DNA from: Methylacidimicrobium fagopyrum
Lineage (GTDB): Bacteria > Verrucomicrobiota > Verrucomicrobiia > Limisphaerales > UBA11358
Assembly (NCBI GenBank): GCA_026225255.1
Contig: JAMFSJ010000030.1
Span: 1-64,000 of the forward strand
Direction: 5' to 3'
Length of the DNA stretch: 64,000 nucleotides
Under the pieces are notes generated by a model that was not told where the DNA came from, did no database searches, and saw nothing but the letters and a program-made list of their open reading frames with translations. Made by a program: the position numbers and the translations under genes. Within the stretch, counting starts at the first letter, position 1. The number at the start of each line of letters is the position of its first letter. Below are positions 18,341 through 26,596 of the stretch, in pieces.

Positions 18341-18801
18341 GGCTGGCGAGAAATTTCCTCGATGGCTTTATGGCAATACCATTTTACCGCGTCCGTCATC
18401 GGCGGTTGCAGGTTTTCCAAATCGGCGATATTACACCAGCGGATGTCGTGATGTTCTTCGGCGGCGAGTAATAATTTTCCATTTTTCGGTCGCGCCCAAT
18501 AAATCATGCCGATGTGTTCGTGCGTTTCCGAAATGCGATGAATATCGAGAAAGCGCGGCGCGATGAGCGCACGCGTTCCGGGCGACGTCGTGGGCGGACG
18601 TTCGCCGAGCAGTTCCACATCAAGCCCGCTTTCCTCGCGCGCCTCGCGCAACGCGGCCTGTTCCGGGTCTTCATCCAATTCGATGTGTCCGCCCAGCGGT
18701 AGCCATTTGTCGAGTTTGCGATGGTGGATGAGCAAAATCTTGCCGTCATGAACGACAAAGATCGCGACCGTGAAATCAATTTTTTCGTGGAGGTGAGGCA
18801 T
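18337..18801 (-). CDS. NUDIX hydrolase
   Basis: 154 residues from the ATG at 18801. A longer in-frame start at 18840 would add 13 residues read from short-repeat DNA and is disfavoured. The Nudix box is perfect: GHIELDEDPEQAALREAREESGL (shown here as two parts, GHIELDEDPEQ and AALREAREESGL) fits GX5EX7REUXEEXGU. The preceding strand LLIHHRKLDKWLPLGGH is typical of small MutT-like enzymes that cleave nucleoside diphosphates linked to another group. The substrate is unknown. It is translationally coupled to the MFS transporter. Confidence 0.9.
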   Translation of the reverse strand: MPHLHEKIDFTVAIFVVHDGKILLIHHRKLDKWLPLGGHIELDEDPEQAALREAREESGLDVELLGERPPTTSPGTRALIAPRFLDIHRISETHEHIGMIYWARPKNGKLLLAAEEHHDIRWCNIADLENLQPPMTDAVKWYCHKAIEEISRQP

Positions 18802-18905
18802 CTGAATTGAGGATTTTAGATTGCCGATCGCCGATTGCAAAAAATTTCGCGCATGATTTTACGAGAAAGTTTAAGGACCGGCTACGCTATGACGTGAATG
18901 CAGAA

Positions 18906-21900
18906 TTAAGGCGTGGTGACGCGATAGAATTTTTGGGTGCTATCAAGATTGGTGTCCGTAAACTGACACACGCCGTTAGTGTTGGCAGCATTGGTGAGAA
19001 CCGGGAGCCATTGGATTGGCGGTGTGAGATTCGTGGCAGTTTGCAAAACATAGTTTTGCCCGGGAATGCCGGTCAGCGTGAGATTGAAATTAGATCCGCT
19101 GTTGAAATTGGCGGTCAGGGTTATCGGTGACGGGAGTGGCGATTGCGATTCCAGCGCATAGAGCGCAGTCACTTCGTTTGATGACAGGGCTCGATTGTAG
19201 ATGCGCACGTCGTCAATCGAGCCACTCCAGTAATCACTTCCCGCTTGCGCCTTTTCACCGATTTGAAAGTCATAGGTGTAGCTAGGCGCTGAACCCAGAC
19301 CAGAAGCCACTAGTGCACCGTTAACGTAAAAATTTGCAATTCCATTTTGAACCACCACCACCACGGCATACCAAATATTTTGAGCATAAGTAGTCGGTGT
19401 AGAAAACGTAGAATTATGCTTGAAAAAGAAACTTCTGGTTGCACTTGTTCCATCAGTTCCAATTTCGTATCCCGTGTCTTGTCCATAGCTTATTATTCTC
19501 GGATTTTGTGTGCCGTTCGAAAACAAACACCAAACTGTGATCGTAAAGTCATTTGTAAAGGCCAGTGATGCAGGTGAGCCAAAATCAATATAAGCAGCGG
19601 TGCCATTGAACGAATAAGCGCTGTTGGTAGTTCCGAATCTATCGCTCGTCAATATCGCCCCAAAATTTGTTCCGTTGATATTATTACTGCTCGCATCGTT
19701 GGCATTGCCATTGAACGGATAATACGCGACTAATCCATTCCAAACGCCAAAATCGTATCCCGTCAGATTCAACGCCGCATTAGAACTCACCGTGCCGCCA
19801 AAAATGTTCGTCGCTGTCAGCGTGTAATAGCCAATATTGTTCGGCTGTAGATTCGTGATGGTTAAAATTGAATTTGTCGAGTTTAACAGGGAGTTGCCAT
19901 TGAAGACCCATTGCAGATTTATCGGGGCTGAACCGGTTACGATACAGCTAAAATTCGCCGTGCCACCCGCAGTATTAGTCAGTGAAAGCGGTTGCTGCAC
20001 CACCACGGGAGCATAGCCCACATTTACTACGGCAATGCTGCTGGTCACGCTCCCGGTGGTGTTGGTCACCACCACATCATAGGAGCCCGCGTCCGTGAGT
20101 TGGGCAGAATTGATGGCGTAGCTGGCGGCATTCGCGCCGGGAATGGGTGTGCCGTTCGTGCGCCATTGCCAAGTGAAAGGCGCGGTGCCGGCAGCGGATA
20201 CGTTCAAGGTGAAATTGCTGCCAACCAAAACATTGCCGCCAACGGGTTGCTGGCTAATGGTAGGCGGATAATAAACCACGCTGACGGTGGCGACACTGCT
20301 GGTAATGCTGCCCACTGAATTAGTGATGATCACGTCGTAATCCGCAGCGTCGCTGGTTTGTGCGTTCGTCACCGTATAACTCGAAGCGATGGCTCCCGCT
20401 ATCAGCAAGCCGTTGGTGCGCCATTGATAGGCAACCGCCGGATTACCGGCCGCCGTAACGCTGACCGTAAAGTTAGAGCCGATGCCAATAGTCTGGCTGG
20501 CTGGCGGCGTTGAAATAATGGGTGGATAAGCAACCGCTAACACTGCGCCGGTGCTGGTAACACTGCCAAGAAAGTTGCTGACCTGACAAGTATAGGTGGC
20601 GGCATTGGTGGCAACTGCGCTGGCAAAGTTGAGCGAAGTGTTGGTTTGCCCGGTGATGAATATGCCGTTTTTCTTCCAAAAATAATTGAGCGGCGAACCG
20701 GCGGCGGTGACGCTGAAATTGGCGCTTTGCCCTTGTGTCACGGATAAATTACCGGTCTGACCGGTGAGGGCGGGCGCTAGGCCAACCTGCAGCAGCGCGT
20801 TGCTACTGGTGATGCCGCCGATCGCATCGCTGACAAAGACGGAGTAATTTCCGGCATCGGAGAATTGGACGTTGAAAAGGTTGTAGGAAGTTCCCGTTGC
20901 GCCGGAAATATTATTACCATCCTTGCGCCATTGAAAACTGGTGGCGGTGGAATTATTGACTTGAGCGGAGAAGGTCACGTTAGCTCCTACATTGGTGCCC
21001 CGGCTGATCGGCTGCGTGATAAATTCAGGCGGATATAAATCACCATAAAGCCGTCCCAGATACGTCCAATTGGTATTATTGATGGTGGTAAAAGCGCCCC
21101 CGATCAGGATTCCACCATCGCTTTGAACCGCCAAAGCCTGAACGGTGTTGTTGATGCCGAAATTAGTAAAGGTGGTATCGCGTGTGCCATCCGGGTAGAG
21201 CCGGGCCACATGGGTAAGACTGACGGAAGCGTAAGTTGTAAAAAAACCGCCAATTATCACGCTGTTATTTGGCTGCGCCACCACGGTGTAAACGGAATTA
21301 TTGGCGCCAACAACGCCGACCGTAGGGTTGGCAAATCCAGCATCAAGCGAACCGTCGGTATTCAGGCGAGCGATGTAACTACGAGACGTATTATTAACCC
21401 CGGTGAAATCGCCACCGATCAAAATCTTGCCGTCGGTTTGAATTTGCAGGCAACGCACGGTTGACGAAGCCCCTGCCATATTGTTTTGAAATGTGTTATC
21501 CAATGAACCATCGGCGTTTAAGCGGGCGATCCGGTTGCGGGTCGCCCCGTTGACGGTAGTGAAAGCGCCGCCGATCACAATTTTGCCATCCGCCTGAAGG
21601 GCGATCGCATTCACCGCCCCGTTCGGAAAGGAACTAAACGAATTGTCAGTCGTGCCATCTGCATTCAACCGAGCATTCCAACTTGGAAAATAACTCTGGT
21701 TAAAACTACCGCCGATAATCACTGCGTTATTGGTTTGCACGGCGATGGCTAATACGGAACCGTTGATGGCATTCGTGGGAATAAAACTGCCGTCCACCGT
21801 GCCGTTTGAGTTCAAGCGGGCAACCCGTGTCCTGATGGTGCCATTGATCGAGGTGAAGTCGCCGCCGATGACGATGCGATTATCAGCCTGCACAACGAGT

Positions 21901-22280
21901 GCCCAAACCGTGCTGGAAACCCCGCTGCCAGTATTGAAAAATGTTGTGTCCAGTGAACCGTCGGAAAATAGCCGGGCCAAATGATAACGAAACGACGAAG
22001 CATTGACCGAAGCGAAAAACCCGCCAACCACCAGTTTGCCGTCGGTTTGCAAAGCCATGGCATTGACCGCACCGCCGGAAATGATTGGCGCATACGTTCG
22101 ATCCCACGCGCCCGAACTGGCAAGCCCGTTACTCGTCGTTAGCGCGAGCCAGCATAAGGCAAAAAGAAAAATGCGCTGGGATGCTTTGGTTATTCTAAGG
22201 ATTGATTTCCTTTCGTAGACGACGGGTAATTTCCCGACGGAAGCAGCACGAATGGGTTGCGTGTTGGATTTCTTCGCCAT
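18906..22280 (-). CDS. large secreted protein: delta-60 repeats, five Ig-like domains, LamG-like domain, FYRV C-terminal module
   Basis: 1124 residues. A hydrophobic export segment (FLFALCWLALTTSNGLASS) lies near residues 36-55 after a basic start. Seven delta-60 repeats follow (for example ALQADGKIVIGGAFTTVNG... ARLNADGSLDNTF) to about residue 410. Five Ig-like domains (for example AAGNPAVAYQWRTNG... ADYDVIITNSVGSITSS) run to about 840. Next is a LamG/concanavalin-like domain (GLVAYYPFNGNANDAS through DVRIYNRALSSNEV), about 850-1040. The end (GQNYVLQTATNLTPPIQWLP through KFYRVTTP) matches the 555-residue protein at 6295. It is probably a surface or secreted binding protein; no catalytic site was seen. 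Confidence 0.88.
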   Translation of the reverse strand: MAKKSNTQPIRAASVGKLPVVYERKSILRITKASQRIFLFALCWLALTTSNGLASSGAWDRTYAPIISGGAVNAMALQTDGKLVVGGFFASVNASSFRYHLARLFSDGSLDTTFFNTGSGVSSTVWALVVQADNRIVIGGDFTSINGTIRTRVARLNSNGTVDGSFIPTNAINGSVLAIAVQTNNAVIIGGSFNQSYFPSWNARLNADGTTDNSFSSFPNGAVNAIALQADGKIVIGGAFTTVNGATRNRIARLNADGSLDNTFQNNMAGASSTVRCLQIQTDGKILIGGDFTGVNNTSRSYIARLNTDGSLDAGFANPTVGVVGANNSVYTVVAQPNNSVIIGGFFTTYASVSLTHVARLYPDGTRDTTFTNFGINNTVQALAVQSDGGILIGGAFTTINNTNWTYLGRLYGDLYPPEFITQPISRGTNVGANVTFSAQVNNSTATSFQWRKDGNNISGATGTSYNLFNVQFSDAGNYSVFVSDAIGGITSSNALLQVGLAPALTGQTGNLSVTQGQSANFSVTAAGSPLNYFWKKNGIFITGQTNTSLNFASAVATNAATYTCQVSNFLGSVTSTGAVLAVAYPPIISTPPASQTIGIGSNFTVSVTAAGNPAVAYQWRTNGLLIAGAIASSYTVTNAQTSDAADYDVIITNSVGSITSSVATVSVVYYPPTISQQPVGGNVLVGSNFTLNVSAAGTAPFTWQWRTNGTPIPGANAASYAINSAQLTDAGSYDVVVTNTTGSVTSSIAVVNVGYAPVVVQQPLSLTNTAGGTANFSCIVTGSAPINLQWVFNGNSLLNSTNSILTITNLQPNNIGYYTLTATNIFGGTVSSNAALNLTGYDFGVWNGLVAYYPFNGNANDASSNNINGTNFGAILTSDRFGTTNSAYSFNGTAAYIDFGSPASLAFTNDFTITVWCLFSNGTQNPRIISYGQDTGYEIGTDGTSATRSFFFKHNSTFSTPTTYAQNIWYAVVVVVQNGIANFYVNGALVASGLGSAPSYTYDFQIGEKAQAGSDYWSGSIDDVRIYNRALSSNEVTALYALESQSPLPSPITLTANFNSGSNFNLTLTGIPGQNYVLQTATNLTPPIQWLPVLTNAANTNGVCQFTDTNLDSTQKFYRVTTP

Positions 22281-22315
22281 GCCGAAAGTGTGACAGAAGG
22301 CCTCCAGAATAGTAG

Positions 22316-22345
22316 AAAAAAAACGGCCTCCGTTGCCGGAGGCCG
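22316..22345 (-). terminator. rho-independent terminator of the korAB operon
   Basis: Read on the minus strand: a perfect 9-bp stem CGGCCTCCG/CGGAGGCCG with a 4-nt loop followed by eight T (A run at 22316-22323 on the plus strand). It starts 19 bp past the beta-subunit stop codon. Confidence 0.9.
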
Positions 22346-22363
22346 CTTGAGATTGGAAAAAGT

Positions 22364-23317
22364 TTATCTCAACTTGTCAAAATTCTTCTGGAGGATCTGC
22401 CAGTCTTTCAGGCCGGTGACTTTGCTCTGGTAGCTTGCATTGATCTCGGCTTCCTTCGCGTTTTTCGTCGGCTTGTTGACCTTGTAGAAAATCCCGAAAT
22501 TGCCGGGGAACGGCTCGCTCGCCAGCTTGTAAGCGGCGAATTCGTCGGTCACGTCGTGGCTCTTCGGCACTTCGTTGAACACGCCGCCTTTGCGCGGATT
22601 GCTCGCATCGAACGCGCCTTCGTAGAATTCCACGCATTCGCTCAAGCATTCGATGAAGCTGAAGCCGTCGTGATCCATCGCGGCTTCCATCATGGCGAGG
22701 ACGTGATTCGGATTAGTATGCGTCGTGCGCGCGACGAACGTCGCGCCAGCGGAGATCGCCTGTTTCATTGGGTTGATCGGATAATCCACCGCGCCCCATT
22801 GATCGGTCTTGCTCTTGAAACCGAGCGGCGACGTGGGCGAAGTTTGTTTCTTCGTCAGGCCGTAAACCCAGTTATCCATGACGCAGTAAGTCATTTTGAC
22901 GTTCTTGCGCGCGGTATGGTTGAAATGGTTGCCACCGATGGAGAACGCGTCACCGTCGCCGCCGAACACGAAGACGTGCAGGTCAGGACGGGAAAGCGAA
23001 ATGCCGCTCGCGAAAGGCAACGCACGACCATGGATGAAATGGACGCCGTGCGCCTGCACGAAATACGGAAAGCGGCTGGAGCAGCCGATGCCCGCGACGG
23101 TCGTGATCTTTTCGTGCCACATCTTGCGCTTTTCAATCAGCTTGAAATACAGCGCGAGCACGGAGAAATCACCGCAACCGGGACACCATGTCGGATGGTC
23201 GGCGGCGATTTCTTTCTTGGTTAAACCTTTACGTTCTTCAGTCGCCGGCACCACGGGTGCGGCGACGGTCGCGATGTTTCCAGCGCGTTCGGGAGTTTCG
23301 GTCAAAGTCTGGCTCAT
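22364..23317 (-). CDS. korB: 2-oxoacid:ferredoxin oxidoreductase, beta subunit
   Basis: 317 residues. It is the thiamine-diphosphate subunit that decarboxylates a 2-oxoacid with CoA and reduces ferredoxin. Visible marks are WCPGCGDFSVL, AGIGCSSRFPYF, HGRALPFASGISLSRPDL, the TPP/Mg motif VFGGDGDAFSIGGNHFNHTARKN, and YGLTKKQTSPTSP. Such two-subunit enzymes act on 2-oxoglutarate or pyruvate; the Kor-type layout favours 2-oxoglutarate but does not prove it. It lies 19 bp after the alpha subunit and ends in a strong terminator. The enzyme is oxygen-sensitive in many hosts, which fits a facultative or low-oxygen lifestyle. Confidence 0.92.
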   Translation of the reverse strand: MSQTLTETPERAGNIATVAAPVVPATEERKGLTKKEIAADHPTWCPGCGDFSVLALYFKLIEKRKMWHEKITTVAGIGCSSRFPYFVQAHGVHFIHGRALPFASGISLSRPDLHVFVFGGDGDAFSIGGNHFNHTARKNVKMTYCVMDNWVYGLTKKQTSPTSPLGFKSKTDQWGAVDYPINPMKQAISAGATFVARTTHTNPNHVLAMMEAAMDHDGFSFIECLSECVEFYEGAFDASNPRKGGVFNEVPKSHDVTDEFAAYKLASEPFPGNFGIFYKVNKPTKNAKEAEINASYQSKVTGLKDWQILQKNFDKLR

Positions 23318-23336
23318 ATTATTTATCAGTTGAGAA

Positions 23337-25160
23337 TTAAAGTTTGCGCAATCCGGCGGAGACGTTGGTTTTGGCGCGTTCGAGAATTTCTTTTACTTTC
23401 CACGTAAGGCCGTCGGTCTTGTTGATGCCTTGGATTTTCGCGTCGCAATAACGGGCGCGTAAAATCTGACCGAGCTGGCCGAAACCGTAGAGACCTTCGT
23501 CATTCATTTCGACGACGAGCACGTGGTTGAAACCCGAGAAAATGTTTTCCAAACCATTCGGCAACGGATTGACGTGCTTGATGTGAATGGACGAAACGCT
23601 GTCGCCGGCGGCGCGGGCGCGGTCCACGGCTTCGCGGATCGGACCTTCGGTGGAACCCCAGCCGACGAGCAAAATGTTGCCTTCCGGTGGACCGTAAATC
23701 TTCGGCACGGGCAACGAAGCCCCGAGCGCCTGCAATTTTTTGCGGCGCTTGGCCGTCATCTGCATGTGCAATTTTGGCGAACCAGTCGGATGGCCGAGTT
23801 CGTCGTGTTCGAGACCGGTGACGATCGGATATTTGCCGCTGTTGATCTTCGTTCCGGGCGGCAAATGCGTCGTGATGCCGTCGGGTTTCGACAAATCGTA
23901 AGGCTTATGCTCGGCCACGGGCGTGAAATCGGGCGAGATGTCTTGGCAAACTTTTTCGAGGTTCGGTTCGGTGAACGCTTCGATGCGCGTGGCGATACCT
24001 TGATCGGTGAGAATAATGACGGGGACAGAATATTTCTTGGCGATATTTACGGCTTCGATCGCCATGTAGAAACAATCTTCCACGTTCGCCGGCGCGATGA
24101 CGACGCGCGGTGAATCACCGTGGCCGCCGTTGATGGCGATGTTCAAATCAGACTGCTCGATATTCGTCGGCATGCCGGTTGAAGGGCCGCCGCGTTGCAC
24201 GTCCACAATGACGAGCGGCATTTCCGCCATGACCGCCCAACCGAGCGCTTCGGTTTTCAAGGAAATACCCGGACCGCTGGAACCCGTCACCGCGACGCGT
24301 CCGGCGTAACTGCCGCCGATTGCCATGGAAATCGCAGCGATTTCGTCTTCCGTTTGCACAAACGTGCCGCCGTATTTGGGCAATTCGCGGCGCAGCAATT
24401 CCATGATGTCGGACCACGGCGTGATCGGATAACCCGCGCCGAAACGCACGCCGGCGGCGATCAAACCGTAACCGAGCGCTTCGTTGCCGTTCATGACGAC
24501 TTGATGACCGCCCTTGCTCTGGGCGGCGACGAACTTGAACGTTTCCATCACGTTACCGAGCGGATTCGCATAACCGGCGTGGAACGCGGCCAGCGCATTA
24601 TTAAGAATGCTCGGGTCTTTACCGGTGAAACGTTCGCCGATGAGTTTTTCCAATTTTGGAATGTTCAGATCGAACATCTTGGCGATGAGGCCGAGCGCGA
24701 GAATGTTTTTACCCTTATCCTTGGCCGTGCCGCCGATGGCTTCGACCGTCAAACCGGAAATTGGAATACCGAGGTGATGATAATCCTTTTTGAATTCTTC
24801 GTTCGGCACGACGTGGTCGGAATCGAACAACACAATCCCGCCTTTTTTGAGCGAGCTCAGATGGGAATCGTAGCTGTGTTGATAAAAAGCCATCAGCACA
24901 TCGGCTTCGTCGCCGGAGCTGAGAACTTCGCCGCTGCCCATGCGGACTTGGAAGATGGAGGCACCACCGGAAATCGTCGCCGGAATGGTCATGAACGTCA
25001 TGACTTCCTGCTCGCTGCGGCCAGCCAGACGGGCGAGAAACCCGCCGATGGCCTGGATACCGTCCTGCGAATTACCCGCGATGCGGATGACGACTTCGTT
25101 GATGGAAGAGACTTTGGCCGCGCCACCCGGCGACGACATTGCTGCAATCGAATCACTCAT
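23337..25160 (-). CDS. korA: 2-oxoacid:ferredoxin oxidoreductase, fused gamma-alpha subunit
   Basis: 607 residues, the length of the fused form. Residues about 20-200 are the gamma domain (VVIRIAGNSQDGIQAIGGFLARLAGRSEQEV, VLMAFYQHSYDSHL). Residues about 220-600 are the alpha domain (GNEALGYGLIAAGVRFGAGYPITPWSDIM, VQTEDEIAAISMAIGGSYAG, TGSSGPGISLKTEALGWAVMAEMPLVIVDVQRGGPSTGMPT). The last third carries the VGWGSTEGPIREAVDRA and VEMNDEGLYGFGQLGQ stretches. Operon order is alpha then beta. Its promoter must lie in the 411-bp gap at 25161-25571. Confidence 0.92.
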   Translation of the reverse strand: MSDSIAAMSSPGGAAKVSSINEVVIRIAGNSQDGIQAIGGFLARLAGRSEQEVMTFMTIPATISGGASIFQVRMGSGEVLSSGDEADVLMAFYQHSYDSHLSSLKKGGIVLFDSDHVVPNEEFKKDYHHLGIPISGLTVEAIGGTAKDKGKNILALGLIAKMFDLNIPKLEKLIGERFTGKDPSILNNALAAFHAGYANPLGNVMETFKFVAAQSKGGHQVVMNGNEALGYGLIAAGVRFGAGYPITPWSDIMELLRRELPKYGGTFVQTEDEIAAISMAIGGSYAGRVAVTGSSGPGISLKTEALGWAVMAEMPLVIVDVQRGGPSTGMPTNIEQSDLNIAINGGHGDSPRVVIAPANVEDCFYMAIEAVNIAKKYSVPVIILTDQGIATRIEAFTEPNLEKVCQDISPDFTPVAEHKPYDLSKPDGITTHLPPGTKINSGKYPIVTGLEHDELGHPTGSPKLHMQMTAKRRKKLQALGASLPVPKIYGPPEGNILLVGWGSTEGPIREAVDRARAAGDSVSSIHIKHVNPLPNGLENIFSGFNHVLVVEMNDEGLYGFGQLGQILRARYCDAKIQGINKTDGLTWKVKEILERAKTNVSAGLRKL

Positions 25161-25571
25161 GGAATAGTTTAAAGTTTAAAAATTGCTAAAATGACACATT
25201 TAACCACGTGCAAAGTGGAGGTGGGCTGAGGTCAGTCAACGCGGCACTGTTGCCCATTTACAGTATGCGTGGGGGGTGAACGTGTCAAATTCTAATGCAT
25301 ACTTTATGGTCATAAGCAATGTTAATTTTAGCGGCAGGCAAATGAACGGAATCTTGTATCATCGTTTCCGCTTCGACTATTTTTCTTTTGAAAAGAGGTT
25401 GAAGGATAGCACTTAAGATTGGGAAGGTTGCGTGCGCGAAAGTCTTTCGCCATCCTGGTTGCTCAGTCCAAAGCGATCGTCAACTAGGCGGTAAAGGCCT
25501 TTAGTTTCAACTTCACCGTCACAAAACGCAGTGGACTTCCACCGCCAATCCGCTAAATTCAACCACCGTTT
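25161..25571. other. 411-bp divergent intergenic region
   Basis: It separates korA (minus) from two small membrane proteins (plus) and must hold both promoters. On the minus strand a TTGACT box lies about 70 bp before the korA start, without a convincing -10 at standard spacing. I see no RNA gene, ORF above 30 codons or strong palindrome. The part near korA is AT-rich. Confidence 0.4.
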
Positions 25572-25835
25572 ATGAAAAATGATTCAACGATAACGTTTCT
25601 GAATTTTGTGCTGGCCGCACTCCTGCTTTTGAGTGTTGGTTTTGCGATCCTGACCATTTGGCAAAGCCATCAAATGACCATTGTGGGCATCCAAGCGCAA
25701 CAGGTGAATCTGAGCATGCAACGCCTGAATGGATTGATCAACGATTCAACGGCTTACAATGCCACCGCCCACAACCCTGACTTGGCGCACGTGCTTCAAC
25801 TCGCCGCCCAACCGACAAAACCCGCTGGCCGCTAA
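25572..25835 (+). CDS. small single-span membrane protein, unknown
   Basis: 87 residues. One membrane segment at about residues 9-30 (FLNFVLAALLLLSVGFAILTIW) is followed by a helical, Gln/Asn-rich outer part (MTIVGIQAQQVNLSMQRLNGLINDS) and a short Pro/Lys tail. No family is recognised. The next gene starts 5 bp downstream and has the same architecture, so the two products probably work as a pair in the membrane. The heptad-like spacing in residues 35-55 could allow pairing. Confidence 0.7.
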   Translation: MKNDSTITFLNFVLAALLLLSVGFAILTIWQSHQMTIVGIQAQQVNLSMQRLNGLINDSTAYNATAHNPDLAHVLQLAAQPTKPAGR

Positions 25836-25840
25836 TTTTT

Positions 25841-26161
25841 ATGAGCACCGAATCCAATTCTCATCCCGAAGTTTCCGCCCTGCGCAACCAGATTTTTATC
25901 CAGTTGATTGCGCTGGTCATCATTGCCGGCACGTTGACGGTTTATCTTTATCGCCAAGCGAGCCTGACCCGCAAGCAGATCACGCAAGTGGAACAAAGTC
26001 TGAATACCTACAAACAAATGCAGCCGGCCATCGAAACTTTCGTCAACGGCTTGGTGGCATTCGGCGAAAAACATCCTGACTTCACACAGCAAGTCTTGAA
26101 AAAATACGGCATCGAACCGGTGGCCGGTCATCCGGCTGCTGCGCCTGCGCCCAAGAAGTAA
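25841..26161 (+). CDS. small single-span membrane protein, unknown, partner of the preceding gene
   Basis: 106 residues. A short cytoplasmic start (residues 1-18) is followed by a membrane helix at about 19-40 (FIQLIALVIIAGTLTVYLY), a helical stretch rich in Gln, Leu and Lys (LTRKQITQVEQSLNTYKQMQ), and FVNGLVAFGEKHPDFTQQVLKKYGI before an Ala/Pro tail. It has the same design as the product just upstream and no recognised family. It ends 6 bp from the convergent LAB_N gene. Confidence 0.7.
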   Translation: MSTESNSHPEVSALRNQIFIQLIALVIIAGTLTVYLYRQASLTRKQITQVEQSLNTYKQMQPAIETFVNGLVAFGEKHPDFTQQVLKKYGIEPVAGHPAAAPAPKK

Positions 26162-26167
26162 TTCCCT

Positions 26168-26560
26168 TTAATCTGCTTTCACGCCGCAGTTCGGACAATA
26201 GTTCGACTGCGGCGGAATTTTTTGGCCACAGCCTACGCAATCCGTGTGCGCGGCTTTATGCTGTTTGTGGATGATGAGATTGCGGATGTAAGGAATCCAC
26301 GTGAACGCGTAAGCGAAAATCACCACGGAATCTTTCAGGTAAAATAATCCGTAAGCCAGCAACGTCACCGAGCCAATCAAGCTCAACCACCAAAAGGCCG
26401 ACGGCACGATGACTTGTTTTTTCTTTTCCGTGGCATACCACTGCACGATGAAGCGGGAAAAGAAAATGGCATTGCCAATGAAACCGACGACCTTCCACGC
26501 ATTCCAAGTGATGCCGAAAAGCTTGTCGTTATGCCAGACCAAGTCGGTGATGAAATTCAT
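26168..26560 (-). CDS. LAB_N-domain membrane protein with C-terminal zinc ribbon
   Basis: 130 residues. Residues 1-95 match the lipid-A-disaccharide-synthase N-terminal (LAB_N) domain: ITWNAWKVVGFIGNAIFFSRFIVQWYATEKKKQVIVP, SAFWWLSLIGSVTLLAYGLFYL, then DSVVIFAYAFTWIPYIRNLI, with three membrane helices. Residues 107-127 add a double-CxxC zinc ribbon (CVGCGQKIP... YCPNCGVK). Stand-alone LAB_N proteins are known, but a zinc-ribbon tail is unusual to my knowledge. No LpxB catalytic domain is present, so this is not LpxB itself. A role near lipid A or undecaprenyl lipids is a guess. Confidence 0.8.
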   Translation of the reverse strand: MNFITDLVWHNDKLFGITWNAWKVVGFIGNAIFFSRFIVQWYATEKKKQVIVPSAFWWLSLIGSVTLLAYGLFYLKDSVVIFAYAFTWIPYIRNLIIHKQHKAAHTDCVGCGQKIPPQSNYCPNCGVKAD

Positions 26561-26596
26561 TTTTAAATTAAGCCGCAGCGGTTGCGCGCTGACAAA

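Noticed and set aside
24195-25172. Plus-strand ORF of 325 codons opposite korA
   Set aside because: korA is strongly supported by its domains; the opposite frame has no recognisable motif and is a shadow.
26168-26560. LpxB (lipid-A-disaccharide synthase)
   Set aside because: Only the LAB_N domain is present; the glycosyltransferase domain of LpxB is missing.
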